A stretch of 64,000 bases of DNA from Neopestalotiopsis rosae (lineage: Eukaryota > Ascomycota > Sordariomycetes > Amphisphaeriales > Sporocadaceae). The notes beneath the pieces were generated by a model. That model saw only the letters and a list, made by a program, of their open reading frames with translations. It had not been told where the DNA came from and did not search any database. Shown here piece by piece: positions 11,301 to 22,581 of the stretch. Within the stretch, counting starts at the first letter, position 1. Every line of letters begins with the position of its first letter. Made by a program: the position numbers and the translations under genes. Where the stretch lies: assembly GCA_023078685.1 (NCBI GenBank), contig JALGAS010000002.1, positions 372,001 to 436,000 on the forward strand. Direction: 5' to 3'.

Positions 11301-11520
11301 AACTCGTCCGTGACTCGGCCGACGTGCGACGAACTGTCAACCATAAGCGTCGGGGTATAGCGCCGCAGCTCTGATTGGCTTACTCGACCCTGGGACCGCC
11401 ACTCAAATCCTAATAATTGGTAGAACTCGTCCGTGACTTGGCCGATAGAATGATCATTGCATAGGCCGAGCACGGGAGAGTTATGGGCATCTGGGGAAGT
11501 AATGTCTCCTCTGATTGGCT
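11301..11520. promoter_or_regulatory. Duplicated promoter module with inverted CCAAT boxes
   Basis: Two copies of a 22-bp element lie at 11301-11322 and 11424-11445 and differ at one base (AACTCGTCCGTGACTYGGCC then GA). Each is followed, after 46 and 63 bp, by an identical 12-mer CTCTGATTGGCT (11369-11380 and 11509-11520). The 12-mer contains ATTGG, an inverted CCAAT box. The arrangement sits in the divergent promoter between the transporter at 11064 and the dioxygenase at 11723, so it may control both. Confidence 0.6.
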
Positions 11521-11722
11521 CATCTCAACAATGAATACGCGAGTTTTGTGTAATAGCGGCCATATCCAATGCTCGACCCCCGCGCGCTGGATTGAACCTT
11601 TTCGCTTCAAGTGCAAGTCTTTTGTCAAGTATAAAGCGTCTTATCGAGACATGAACAGTGTTGAAATCTTGTGAGCAACCAAAACTTTCGACTCTGCCTT
11701 CTGTTGAGATAAGTCCACCAAA

Positions 11723-12935
11723 ATGCCAGGCAGATTGCAGGACGCAGGCAACTATGCCTCCGAGCCGACCGTCGACGTGGGGAAAGAGTTTGGAGACTGG
11801 CGAGACCAGCTCATCAAAGACGGCTATGTCGTTCTCAAAGGTGTCGTACCTGCTGAACGCGCTCAGCACTACCTAGACAGCATCTTTAGCTGGCTTGAGA
11901 CTTTTCCTTATGGTTTCAAAAAAAGACGACCCCTCTACTTGGGGCCCAGAACATCTCCCAGCGCATGTGAAGTGAGATTAAGCTCTAGCCCTAGTCTGAT
12001 TTACAGGCACTGACAACCGATCAGGAGTGGCATGTATCATGGGTACTCTGTTTCTCATGAAAAGTTCTTCTGGGATGCGCGGCTGTAAGTTTCTACTGTA
12101 TCAAGTCGTTTGGGACGAGTTAGAGACTAACAAGTCGAATCAAGAGAGCCGTCCATCATTGGTGCATTCGCAAAGATCTGGGGAACGGATGAACTGCTCG
12201 TATCGTTTGATGGCGTGAATCTGACCTTGCCATCTGCGAACCGGCCCGCAGTAGGGGTCTGGCCGCACGTTGACCAGAGTCCGCTGCGCAAGGGCCTCCA
12301 GTGCGTCCAAGGGCTGCTCAATCTTGCGCCCAACGGCCCCGACGATGGTGGCCTCATCGTGATGAAGGGCTCGAGCGCACTGAACGAGGAGTATTTTGCC
12401 ACACACGAGAGCAGCCAGAAGACGTGGGGCCCCGCAGACTGGTTCGGCTTCTCCGAAAAGGACGTCGAGTGGTTCAAGAGCAAGGGCTGCGAGATCATCA
12501 AGGTCTGTGCGGAGCCTGGAGATCTCATCCTGTGGGATTCCCGTGAGGTTCACTACAATGAACTCCCTAAAAGCGATGCCGTACGATCTGTACTATGTAA
12601 GACAACACTTTCCTCAAGACGAGAAAATGGTCCTTGCTCATCATGTGCAGATATGTGCTACACGCCGGCTTCATACGCTGCCCCCGAAGACGTGAAGAAA
12701 AAGGCCGACCTTTTTGAGAGTCATGTGGGAACTGTAAGTAATACATTTGTAGGGTTACTGGAATCACTACTGATTTGGATATTTGTAGACCCACTGGCCA
12801 CATGCCAACATCTTCCCGAATAATGCAGTGCAGACCCGACTAGGAGAACCGGAGACTTACACCAGAAAGCAGCCGACAGAATCACCACTGATGAATGACA
12901 GGGTGCTTCAACTTGCCGGGGTCCAGCCATACTAA
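11723..12935 (+). pseudogene. Phytanoyl-CoA-dioxygenase-like gene with a frameshift in an A7 run
   Basis: Five exons can be traced: 11723-11971, 12025-12084, 12145-12596, 12651-12733 and 12789-12935. They would encode 329 residues if one A were absent from the seven-A run at 11918-11924. As read, the frame leaves the family after ETFPYGFKK. From the next base a shifted frame resumes with DDPSTWGPEHLPAHV, which is the expected conserved stretch before the first intron, and all later exons fit. Downstream features include SGMYHGYSVSHEKFFWD, the metal-binding WPHVDQS (HxD), LAPNGPDDGGLIVMKGS and the distal RYxLYMCYTPAS-like block. Enzymes of this family are iron- and 2-oxoglutarate-dependent dioxygenases. 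The single indel in a homopolymer means a sequencing error is a real alternative to inactivation. It converges with the regulator gene. Confidence 0.8.
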
Positions 12936-12986
12936 TGAATGACACTCGTCATGGAGACCAAGACGCGGTAAATTTTAGCAGGTCGC

Positions 12987-14689
12987 TCATATTTGGTTCT
13001 TTCGAAGCTCTTCCAATATCTTTACCCCTTGATTAGCGAGCGGGCTGTGGGAAATGCGCTGGAGAAAAGAGATGCCAAGATCAATTTCTGCTCTGCAGTT
13101 GGTATATGCTGATTCTCTGGTCGTATCATCCAAGAGAAGCGTCACGCAAGCCGAGAAGACGTTCATTGTTATCGCCCTAATCCCCCATTAGCTAACTTCC
13201 ATATCTCAACGGGTTCCATGAATTGATTTTACCATGATCGAAATTTGGACGTGTCAAGCTTGCCCGTTACTATGGCGCGAACGATGGCTTGAGCAGATGA
13301 CAGACATATGGCACAAACTCTGGACTGATTTGGTGAGCCCTGCAGCCAGTACTGCTGGAGAACACGATTGATGGCAATACGGTAGTATAGAAACACCATG
13401 GCTAGGCTTTGACTTTGCCATTGTATCCATGGTGGCCGCGGGTCAAACCCGTCGCCCGTATCTGCTGATTGCTGGTCAGACTGGAGGAACAATGGAAGGT
13501 CCCCGATCAAGTTTGCCAGTTCATCATCGGCAGCTAGAACAGTGTTTGTGATCTCATCAGCAGACCAGTCTCTGATGCGCAGTTTATACCTGAAACTGTA
13601 GTATATTCTGGCCAACCTAGCCATGATGATGTGGTATTGAACTGGTCGTGGTTTGGACCGCGACAACCTGTGGCTGGATGGTGCAGAGAGCTCGTCATCC
13701 TCGGCATTTTCGGGGAGTTGACAGTCAAAGTCGACGTCATTGATCAAAGGCGTGTGGTAAGGCACGGGCAGCCACTCGCAAATGACAATCGTCCACCAGA
13801 GACGCCGGCGAACTTGTTGGTCAGAAAAGGTCTCGTGTGAGTGGACCGAGTCGTCCCCCAACTTGAGCTGCTGCGCGACTCTGATTGCTACCGACCACAG
13901 AATTTTCTGGCGGCTGATGTCGCCCATGTTGGTGAATAGCATGCCTAGTATTACAATAGCCTGCACCGTGTTTATGTGAGGTCTTTGCGTGAAGTCGCCC
14001 TTGTCCAGGAAGTAAAGTGCAGCATCGTACCAGTTTCGAAGAAGATCATCGGGCTTGCCAGGCAGGGTCGGGATTGTAGCAATAACCTCATCAGGCATGA
14101 AGAGTAGCGCAGATGCTGATATGCTGAAGTAGACTGCCAGCCATAGAGGGTCGGCATGTCCCAGAGGTTGTGCGGCAGACTGCGTACGCCAAAAGTAGTC
14201 GTGCTCTCGAACAAATTGTGGCGTACACACGGCGAAATGGATCCAAAAGGTCCACTGTGGTGCAAACGCGAGAATGGCATCACTGCAGCTCTTTGATGGC
14301 AACAGAATGTCACTCTCGTTTGAGATGGACCGAGAGCCAGGACGTTGTTCGATAGAACTGAAGAGCTGATCCTCGTACCACTCTGTCTTGTCAGCCAGGG
14401 CCGGTAATCTCGACGTCGATTCTGCTCCCAACGCCGAACTACGGCCCGCCAAGAGCGCTCCCAGGCGCAGATTCTCTTGCAAAAGGTCAGCATAAGATGG
14501 ACTGGACTGAGAAGCATCCACGGTCTGTATGCGGCCTTTTACGCGGACAACCTCACGCCTGCATTCGGTAGGAAATCCGCGTCGCACGCACTAACGACAT
14601 GGCACCTCTTTGCTGCACTTGATCTTCCTTGTGTAACATGCCGTGCATGACTTGGGCGCTCTTTGCGTCGACCTGACTTCTTCCGCCAT
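12987..14689 (-). pseudogene. Zn2Cys6 transcription factor with TAG inside the zinc cluster
   Basis: Two exons, 14689-13233 and 13176-12987, with a 56-nt intron (donor GTAAAA), give 549 whole codons. The N-terminus shows the full binuclear cluster spacing: C15, C18, C25, C31, C34, C43. Codon 33, between C31 and C34, is TAG (14591-14593), where these proteins usually carry a polar residue; CAG to TAG is one transition. The frame then continues with CVRRGFPTEC and a fungal_trans (MHR) domain (WTFWIHFAVCTPQF, INTVQAIVILGMLF, RRRLWWTIVICEWLP, DVDFDCQLP) and ends in a helical tail. A splice escape is unlikely, because any GT-AG pair there removes zinc ligands and is under 40 nt. The product should be a nuclear pathway regulator, and its position at the cluster edge fits that. 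As written the gene yields a 32-residue peptide. Confidence 0.85.
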
Positions 14690-14759
14690 GATGCGCAGAC
14701 AGAAATCCAAAAGAACTCAAAATCGGGGTTCATGGAATATCAGTAGTCTTTATTTCGGG

Positions 14760-17700
14760 GAAGTACGCAACTGATAATCGCTCTTGCTCTAGCGTCGGCC
14801 GGAGCCACCCCGCAACTGAAAGCGAGTCAACGGGGCCTCGGACGCTGCGCCATTGACTGTGAGGAGACAGAGATACCAAGATGTATACCGAAACCTCAAG
14901 ACAATGGTTGAACCATATCAGATAAACGGTTTAGGGGGAAACATTTGTGTCATTGAATGATAGTGATTGATGGAACGGCAGTAGTGAATGCTATAGACTG
15001 GTGTTATATGGGAATACAAAGATATCAGCAAATTTCTGAGCTGGCGTCATTGTTGTGGATAGTTTCTTGGTGTTTTTTATCTGCTCTCAGGACGCTTTCA
15101 TCCAACAGTCGAGGTCCGACAGTCTGAGTACCACTGATATCGAAGTTTTCAGCATGCAGACCTGTACTCGCTTCATAAACTCCCGATTATTGTGGTAGGA
15201 TAGTCCATGGCAGGCGTGTTGTATCCGAGTATGAATAATGCCCATGTTGATGTACTCAACTGCTAATTACACTTCCCTAGGATGAGAAATAGGACCAAAC
15301 ATGTTCCTCAAAATCCTATTCTCCCATTTACGGAAACTGTTCATCAATACTGATAATCCCACAGTGCCCGAATTGCATTCGAATGGATAACGCATGTGAA
15401 GCAGTAGATCTGAACTCGTTCTTCAACGGCTGTGAAAACCAATTACTAGCTTTGGTGGTTGCGAAATTTTCGACATTCTTCAAATTTGGACAGATGATAT
15501 AGATGAAGGATACTCATACATCATGTGGCATGCTCAGTGATTTGTTCCGCAGGCTGGTAATCTCTACAATGGTTGATATTGTTTATCTGCAGTTTCTTGA
15601 GCGACTTCATCGGTTATTGCAACAGTGTCGCTTGGACTCCCGACACCTGCCGGCATTCATGTTTGTTGAGATACTTCTTGCAACTTCACGTGACTCTCTA
15701 TATAGTGTGCGACGTCGAAGAGAAGCGAGTGAGGTCAGCTATCGTCCCAAATGTCTTGGGCGTCCAATAAAGGATTTATCAGCATGCGGGACAGGCCAAG
15801 GTTCATGGCTTGCGCTTGATAGTCACTCGTACAGTTGGAAATGAGACATCCACGGAATCAATAGCGCAGGACAAACGACAGGCCGAGCCGGCTTGCCGGC
15901 TCATTCTTCGAGTTTTGCAGCGGCGAACAGTAGGACCACGACAAAAAGAAGATAATGGATACCATTGATTGATTACAATGATCGTAGGGAAGGAAAACTG
16001 AGGCTTGAATTCGACTCGTCCTACCAGTGTCGACCAAGGTGGACGTAATGACAATCGTAAGCAAATGCATGCATTCCGCATCGTCGTGGGCGCGAAGCTA
16101 GTTTCAGAGCTTCTTTTGGTAGCAGGTCATTCAGCCAGCCAACTACCCAAGTTGTCAGCCAGTACCGTCCAGCGAACAAGTGCCAACCTCGCCAACCAGC
16201 CAAACCAGCATGTAGGGAGGACGGACAGCTAGTTGGCTGGAGTGCATATGGCGCAAGGAGAGCGTCCCGTATTCCGTAGACCATGCCGCCTTTTGACTTT
16301 TGACATCAATTGGGTCTGGGCTCCAGAGAAAATTCCCGGGCAATGAAGAAGTGCTTGAAGCCTTGTCTAGCGGTTTCGTCCTGGTGGGTTTGGCACGCTG
16401 CGCTGTGGAAAGGAGACAGCACGGGTAGAGAACCAATGAAGAAGAAGGCCGAGCTCCAAAGGTCTACGAGAGTCTTGGACCGCGTGGCCTGGACAACACA
16501 GGACGCATTAGCATCAGTGGGTGATTTCTGGCACATCCCGCTCGCACTCAGCCTGGCTGTCAAATACAAATACGGATCGACCATGTCGGCAAAAGAGGGG
16601 CCGGCAATTTGAGAGTGGGCTGTTTTCAGGCTCGGGGGTGGTTGTGCGCAGTGCACAGTTCATGGCTGTCCGGAAGCCATGGCAGTAAATTGCAGAAGAT
16701 GGGATAAGCAGTCCAGCGGGAATGCCAAGACACTTACTCGAACATTCGCACAATCCTCGTCGAGAGATTTGCAAGTTGCCATGCGCTGAGAAGTTGTACC
16801 GTACACAGTACTCTGTACTACTAATCAATTGTGTCCGTCTGATGTCTATCAGACGGCCAGCTCTTCCCGGGAAGAGACAGCTAGCCGAACCAGGAAACAC
16901 ACCAAGGGCGGCCTCGGCCGTGTGTTTCGAGCCGTCAAATAAAGAGGCTTACCTACCGATAAATAGTGGCAAAGGTACACATACTTGTTGTCGTTTGCTA
17001 GTATATTTTGAGGTAATCCGCCTCTCTTTGCTCTCTTCCATCAGAGGGTTTCAAGTTGGGCTGGGAAAAATTCACGCGCGAACGACAGGCCGGCGCATTT
17101 TGCTAATCAGCGCAAGGTCAAGACTTTGAAATTAAGCATTTGATGCAACATAGAAGACAGCAAGCCCATCGCCGGTAGGTACCCTAAGATCGTACCAAAA
17201 ATTGCCGGACTATTTTTGTACCCAGAGAAGGTGACGAATCCGCGCAAAAGTCGACCTGTGACGAATCATCAACCGGGATTCGTCCTTGACTCCCCTGAGC
17301 AACAGTAATGGCCTAATTTCGCCTATGGCTTCTGCTAAGCTACTGGCAGACTGGGGAGCCGGGGTACCTGTTGCTCTGTTGAGCTTCCTAGCCAATCAAG
17401 TGCTGGGCGTCCCTGGCCGAGTGGGCACCTGCCCGTTCCTGATTAGGAGCGCGGACCACTGATCAGCACACGCACGACAGGCACAAGTGAGGCACTTCCT
17501 CATTCATGTACCTGTTATGCTCTGGGCATTCTGGCAAGTGACGGAGATGATGGATTGCCTGGCTTGCACAAAGACTTGCATTGCGCGTACTGTGTAGGGC
17601 GCAGTCAGTTCTTCGAGTGTTCGTCGAATTTCTGCATCAACCGTCGTCGAATGCTTGCGTATTCGCATCTTTACTGCTTGAAGCTGTCGGTGCTCAGACG

Positions 17701-18789
17701 CCCGCGTGCCGAGAATTGATAGGGCAACCTGAGCCATGGGAGGGGAGGGACATTGATGAGATAGGGATGCCTCAACTACCTAGGCCAATACTTACACCCG
17801 CTGTCAAGCATCAGCAACACTGACTGGCCATGAAGGCGGCACCTGGAGTGCAACAAATAAGTGTTGAGTTGAAGAGACAAGAGAGCACGAGCCTATCGAG
17901 CCTATGTTGTTGACATTTGTTGGAGAGAGTCCGTGGAGAAAACGTTAATACAGGTAAGGTTGACCACATTCAGTTCCGGAGGTCTCATATAGGGGAGAAG
18001 GTGCCAGTGCGTGTTTCTGGATGCAACCCAATCGAGGCGCTGTTTATTTGGGCGTTTTTGGTCGTCCGGAGGATTGATCACCTTCCAAGAGCATCATCAA
18101 CCAACAAATGGCTTTCAATGGAAGATCTGCCCGTTCCAAAGCTGTGCCCTACGTCAATTGTGGTGATCAAATGATGTAAACTCGTCGCATGCAAGTGCCC
18201 TACTTCTGGCACTTGCTCTGCTCGTCCTTGCAATGCCTTGTCCCCCGCCGTTGGGCGTTTGGAGTCTGAATTTTGAACCTATGGGTCATACGGGAGTCGA
18301 TCGATGGACCCGAGGCCATGTTTGTTAAAAACGCGCTCTGCTCTTTAAGTATATGATCGCCGCCTCCCACACGACCATAACCCACCCACAGGCCTTTGGG
18401 TAATGTATGCCGTGGTATCGCTCCATTTAGTCTAGACTTTGTTCAGACCTCGAGACTCTCGGACGCATCGCTGTAACTTCTGGTGAAGTGCTACGAATAT
18501 GATAATTCCCGACTCTTGACATCCGTTTGTTTTTGACTGGTGAATAAAGTGTGCATCTGTGCATTTGTGCATGTGTGAGTGTGTGTGCCCCGTAGTAGTA
18601 ATAAAGGATGAAGAATGTGCCCAATGGAATTTGTGAATTGTAGGTAGGGGTCCGGATTGGAGCGTTGTTTTGAGAGCTAATGTAGGTACCTCGGAGCAGT
18701 GCTGGGACCCCCCAGTCCATCAAGAGCAAGACCCCAGCTTCGTCCAATCCACCACCAGAATCCTCCCTCCCAAGCCTACCTTAACCACT
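14760..18789. other. Long gene-poor stretch
   Basis: About 4 kb without a recognisable gene on either strand. The longest frames (for example 15503-15844, 16514-16900, 16722-17129) have no domain signature, biased codon use or plausible intron partners. The region contains a perfect hairpin and an adjacent 16-bp palindrome near 16835-16876. The right end grades into the leader of the SH3 gene. Confidence 0.5.
16835..16876. repeat. Perfect hairpin next to a 16-bp palindrome
   Basis: CCGTCTGAT, loop GTCT, ATCAGACGG occupies 16835-16856. After four bases follows CTCTTCCCGGGAAGAG at 16861-16876, a perfect palindrome. No gene is next to them. Confidence 0.8.
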
Positions 18790-19506
18790 TAGCACGTTGA
18801 GCAGAGCAGGAGCACGGCGGCAGCGGTGCATCCACCCACCCACCTGGTCTGTCCGTCTACCCACGCTCCGCCCTCCCACACCCAAACAGCTAAACTACCA
18901 GCAGCTCGACCTCTTTTGCCTTTTTCGCCTTTCTTTTCCTCCCTCACCGTCCGTTCGTACGTTGTTCGTTCGTTGTCGCATCCCATAACGGCACTTCACG
19001 GCCTCTCCCCCAATTTCTTCTCCGAGGTTTTGGCTTGGTCGCACTCTTTCGTGGCCTTTCCTTCATCCTCATTCCATTCTCTTCAAGCGCATTCCGCAAA
19101 CCACGACGGCCCGTCCACAGCCATCCAACACAACCGACGACCACTTTCTGGAAACAACATTGTCTCGACGACTTTGCAGGTCAAATAATTTTTTCTAACA
19201 TCTTGACCTGACACAAGTTTGTCACTCACTCTTTTCGACTATTCCTACGAACAAAAATACAACGGACAGAACATCCAAGACCCCCGCGTCGCAAGCTCAC
19301 CTCCAACCGACGACAACGCCATCAAGCGCATTCCACTCGTTCGCCCGAATCACGCGACCTGAGCACCCAGGCAAACACACAACACCTACTCAAATGCGCA
19401 GATGAACCGACGGCTACACAGCACACGACCGTATTAATTCCTAGTTCTTGTGATATTCCTAATACAACCAGCGGTCTTCCGCTGAAGTAGTAAATAATCA
19501 GTAAAC
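18790..19506 (+). promoter_or_regulatory. Pyrimidine-rich leader of the SH3 membrane-protein gene
   Basis: The 0.7 kb before the ATG at 19507 is rich in C and T tracts (for example 18840-18960 and 19010-19090), as often seen around transcription starts of highly expressed ascomycete genes. A long 5' untranslated region is likely; an intron within it cannot be excluded. Confidence 0.4.
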
Positions 19507-21449
19507 ATGCCGAACCTTCAACACGAGCACCTACACCAGGCCAGGGCCGAAACAGTCTATGCGACTGTCTACACCACCCTCAGCGCCACCTTTACCGACG
19601 AAATTGCCGGATACTCGACCGTAGGCGTGGATAATACCGCGACATCTGTCGCCAATGCTGCTGCCACAACCGCCGCCGCCGAGGCCGCGGCCTCTGACGA
19701 TGCGACTCTTCCTGCGTCGGTAGTCGCAACTGGAACTGTTGATGCCTCCGAATCGAACCTAGCCATGGCAACCAGCACTTCCGCAACTTCGGCCAAGGCT
19801 TCCTCTACCACTGGATCTGCTGCAAGCACCGCAGCTGCGGCCGCATCTTCTTCGACTACAGCATCTAGCTCAAGCAGTGGCGATAGCAGTGGCGCCAAGG
19901 CCGGCATCGCCTTTGGTGTTCTCGGAGGACTCTTGCTATTTGGCTTGCTCGCCTGGTTCTTATTTAACAAGCGGAGAAAGAATATGGAACAGCAGAAGGC
20001 CATCGACAATGAGAAGATGAGCGGCGTTAATGCAGGTGCAGCTGCTACCGGAGCTGCTGTTGCTGGAGGTATCGCTTTTGCTGCAGCTTCAAACCGCCGC
20101 GACTCTGTCCAAACCACTCGCACAACTCCTGATGCTCCCCGCTTGGAATTGCGACCGGTCACCCAGTTCATGCCCAACTTCGGCGAGAGACGCTCCAGCA
20201 AGGGTGCAGCCATGGCTCTTGGTTTGGCTCCGATGGGAAGCAACTCGCAAGCACGTGGTACCGACCGTCCTTCCACCAACCAGAGCCACGAGAACCCCTT
20301 TGGTAGCGGCGCCGAACAACTTGACGGAGTTTCTGAAATGTCTGTTCAGGCTGCCTCGCAACCCCACAACCCCTTCGAGGCGCCTGAGAATGTTGTTGGT
20401 CTTGCTCAAAGTACTGATGAGCACAACGTTTCGCCCATCTCGGAACACGCACCTGAAGGATTTGGTTCTGCTGCTACCGGGGCCGCTGCTGGCGCTGCCG
20501 CTGGTGTTGCTGTCGGCACTGCCTTGACCCGAAAGCAATCGAAGAGGGAGGCACCCCAGACTCTCGATCTGACCAAGGCCAATAAGCACGCTCCAGCCCT
20601 CGACCCCATTCCCGCACCCGCAAGTCCCGCCGGTACCGAATTCAGTCTCACGGAAATTGAGGCAGGTCAAACTCCCGCACCTTCTAGCAGTGCTGCAGCA
20701 ATTGCTGCCGCCGGCGGTCCTCCTCAGTCCACTGTCCACCGTGTCCAACTGGATTTCAAGCCTACCCTGGATGATGAGATCGAACTCAAGGCTGGCCAGC
20801 TCGTCAGAATGTTGCACGAGTATGACGATGGTTGGGTAAGTACCAATTCTTGCTAATTTCTATGACATGATTCTAATGCTTCATCTAGGCTCTTTGCATC
20901 CGTCTCGACCGCTCTGCTCAAGGTGTATGTCCCCGAACCTGTCTCTCTACCCGACCTGTGAAGCCCCGTCCTGCTGGACCTCCTGGCGGACCCGGTCCTC
21001 GTGGTCCTCCTGTGAACCCTGCTGGACGTGGACCTCCCCGTGGACCTGGCGCCGGCCCCGGCCAGAGACCCCCTCCTGGCCAGCGCCCGATGACTCCTCA
21101 AGGCGGACCATTCCCTCAGCCCAACGGACCCAAGAGACCCATGAACGGACCTCACATGAACGGACCTGGACGCCCCCAATCTCCCGCCATGATGAGACCA
21201 CAATCGCCCGCCGGCATGGGACGCCCTCAGTCTCCTGCCATGATGAGACCCCAGTCGCCTGCTATGATGAGACCACAGTCACCTGCTGGTATGGGACGCC
21301 CTCAGTCGCCTGGTCCCAGACAAAGAGGCTACAGTCAGAGCAGTCAACGCAACGGCCCTGGTCCTAGCCCGATGAACCCCGCAAGTGGTTCTCCTCCTCA
21401 AGGACCGGGACCCATTGGCAGAAAACCCGTGCCCGGTCAAGCCTACTAG
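19507..21449 (+). CDS. Single-pass membrane protein with cytosolic SH3 domain
   Basis: Two exons, 19507-20835 and 20889-21449, join in phase 0 to 629 residues. Residues 50-135 are an Ala/Ser/Thr-rich, probably O-glycosylated outer segment. Next comes one membrane helix (AGIAFGVLGGLLLFGLLAWFLF) with a KRRKN stop-transfer, and a low-complexity cytosolic region. An SH3 domain spans about residues 415-465 (HRVQLDFKPTLDDEIELKAG, then YDDGW, ALCIRLD, the latter after the intron). The C-terminus is Pro/Gly-rich and holds six RPQSP units, alternating RPQSPAMM and RPQSPAGMG. The architecture resembles yeast Fus1-like proteins: an outer mucin-like stalk, one helix and an SH3 domain that recruits actin or polarity partners. 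No N-terminal signal peptide is evident, so insertion probably relies on the helix. A role at hyphal tips or in cell fusion is inference. Confidence 0.85.
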
Positions 21450-22581
21450 ATGACGACATATTTCTCTTACGGCAATGATGAAACGGCGATACAGCATGGC
21501 GCGTGGGCCAATGTGCGATACCCCCCAGAGTCGGACTCGACGAATCTTGACGAACTCTGAAACGAAACCTTTAGACCTTTCTCGACGCTCACTTGCGACC
21601 CATTTTTGTCTTTCTTTCATGTTTTTGGTGATTTTGCGACTTCATTTCCATTTTTTCTTCACCGTCAACAACAAACACTGCTGCAACATTTGTTTTGCGA
21701 GCGCCTGGCCATAATTCGGAAGACGTCGGATTAAAAATTCACTTTGTGCCCTTTTCGCCCAATGCATATGCTTCAGCTTTTTCGTGTCAATAATTTCTAT
21801 TACTTGACGAGCCAGTTTTCCCCTGGACAGCATGTTGCCTCCACGGCAATCGATCAAATTCCTGGCGATCAATTGGCTTTTTTTTTATTGCTTAATTTCG
21901 TTACTCCCTGCTTCCCGCCTGGTTCGCATGGCGAGGCAAGGAATCCATCTCAGAGGATTGGAAATTTGGACAAATGGTACCCCTTTCTCCGGAAAGCTAG
22001 GTTGTGCCTGATTTTTTGGTGGTTGAGGATGGACCGCAATTCTAGGCGTCAAGGGTGGACGGCAATGGAAGACGGTGGTTACTGAAGAAGAAAAGAAGAA
22101 GAGGGGAGAATGACAAAGACCCCGAGTATTGACTTGCTGACCTCCTGGAAGCCGCCCTCTGTTCATGGGCTTGGCAAATGGAGTGGAAACCACCAGCAAG
22201 TTACTCGCATAGCGTGTCAATTGTAAATAAGTGTCAGAGTAGGAGAGTACAATGAATGGTTGATAGCTGGTGCTCTGCGCTGGTTGAACTAAAGAATCAT
22301 CCCTGAATCGTGACCATGAAAATGCTCATCAGTCTCCTGTGTGCCTTTGACCGATACGAAGACCCACCCGCCACGTCTCTTCAGAGACTAATATAGACCA
22401 ACATGACACATCTCGCACATTCTTTTCTCGGCGAGCGTCGGTCGACTGTCAGAATTCAGACACTTTTTGCTGCGTGAAGTGCAAAATCATTGTATTGAAG
22501 ACGTACAAACTACAGCCGGAGCCGTGGGGATTAGCGCAGAGACTCACTTCTAGCTCCAGCAATTCTCTGTCCACATTATTC
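21450..22581. other. Intergenic
   Basis: 3' untranslated sequence of the SH3 gene followed by the promoter of the next. No further gene seen; frames such as 21744-22085 lack any signature. Confidence 0.5.

Noticed and set aside
14555..14596. An intron with donor GTTAGT that would remove the TAG in the regulator
   Set aside because: Under 40 nt, shifts the frame and removes zinc-ligand cysteines.
15503..15844. 113-codon open frame in the gene-poor stretch
   Set aside because: No motif, no plausible neighbours exons, composition like surrounding DNA.
18826..19188. Open frame before the SH3 membrane protein
   Set aside because: Pro/Ser-rich translation of a pyrimidine-rich leader, not a protein-like sequence.
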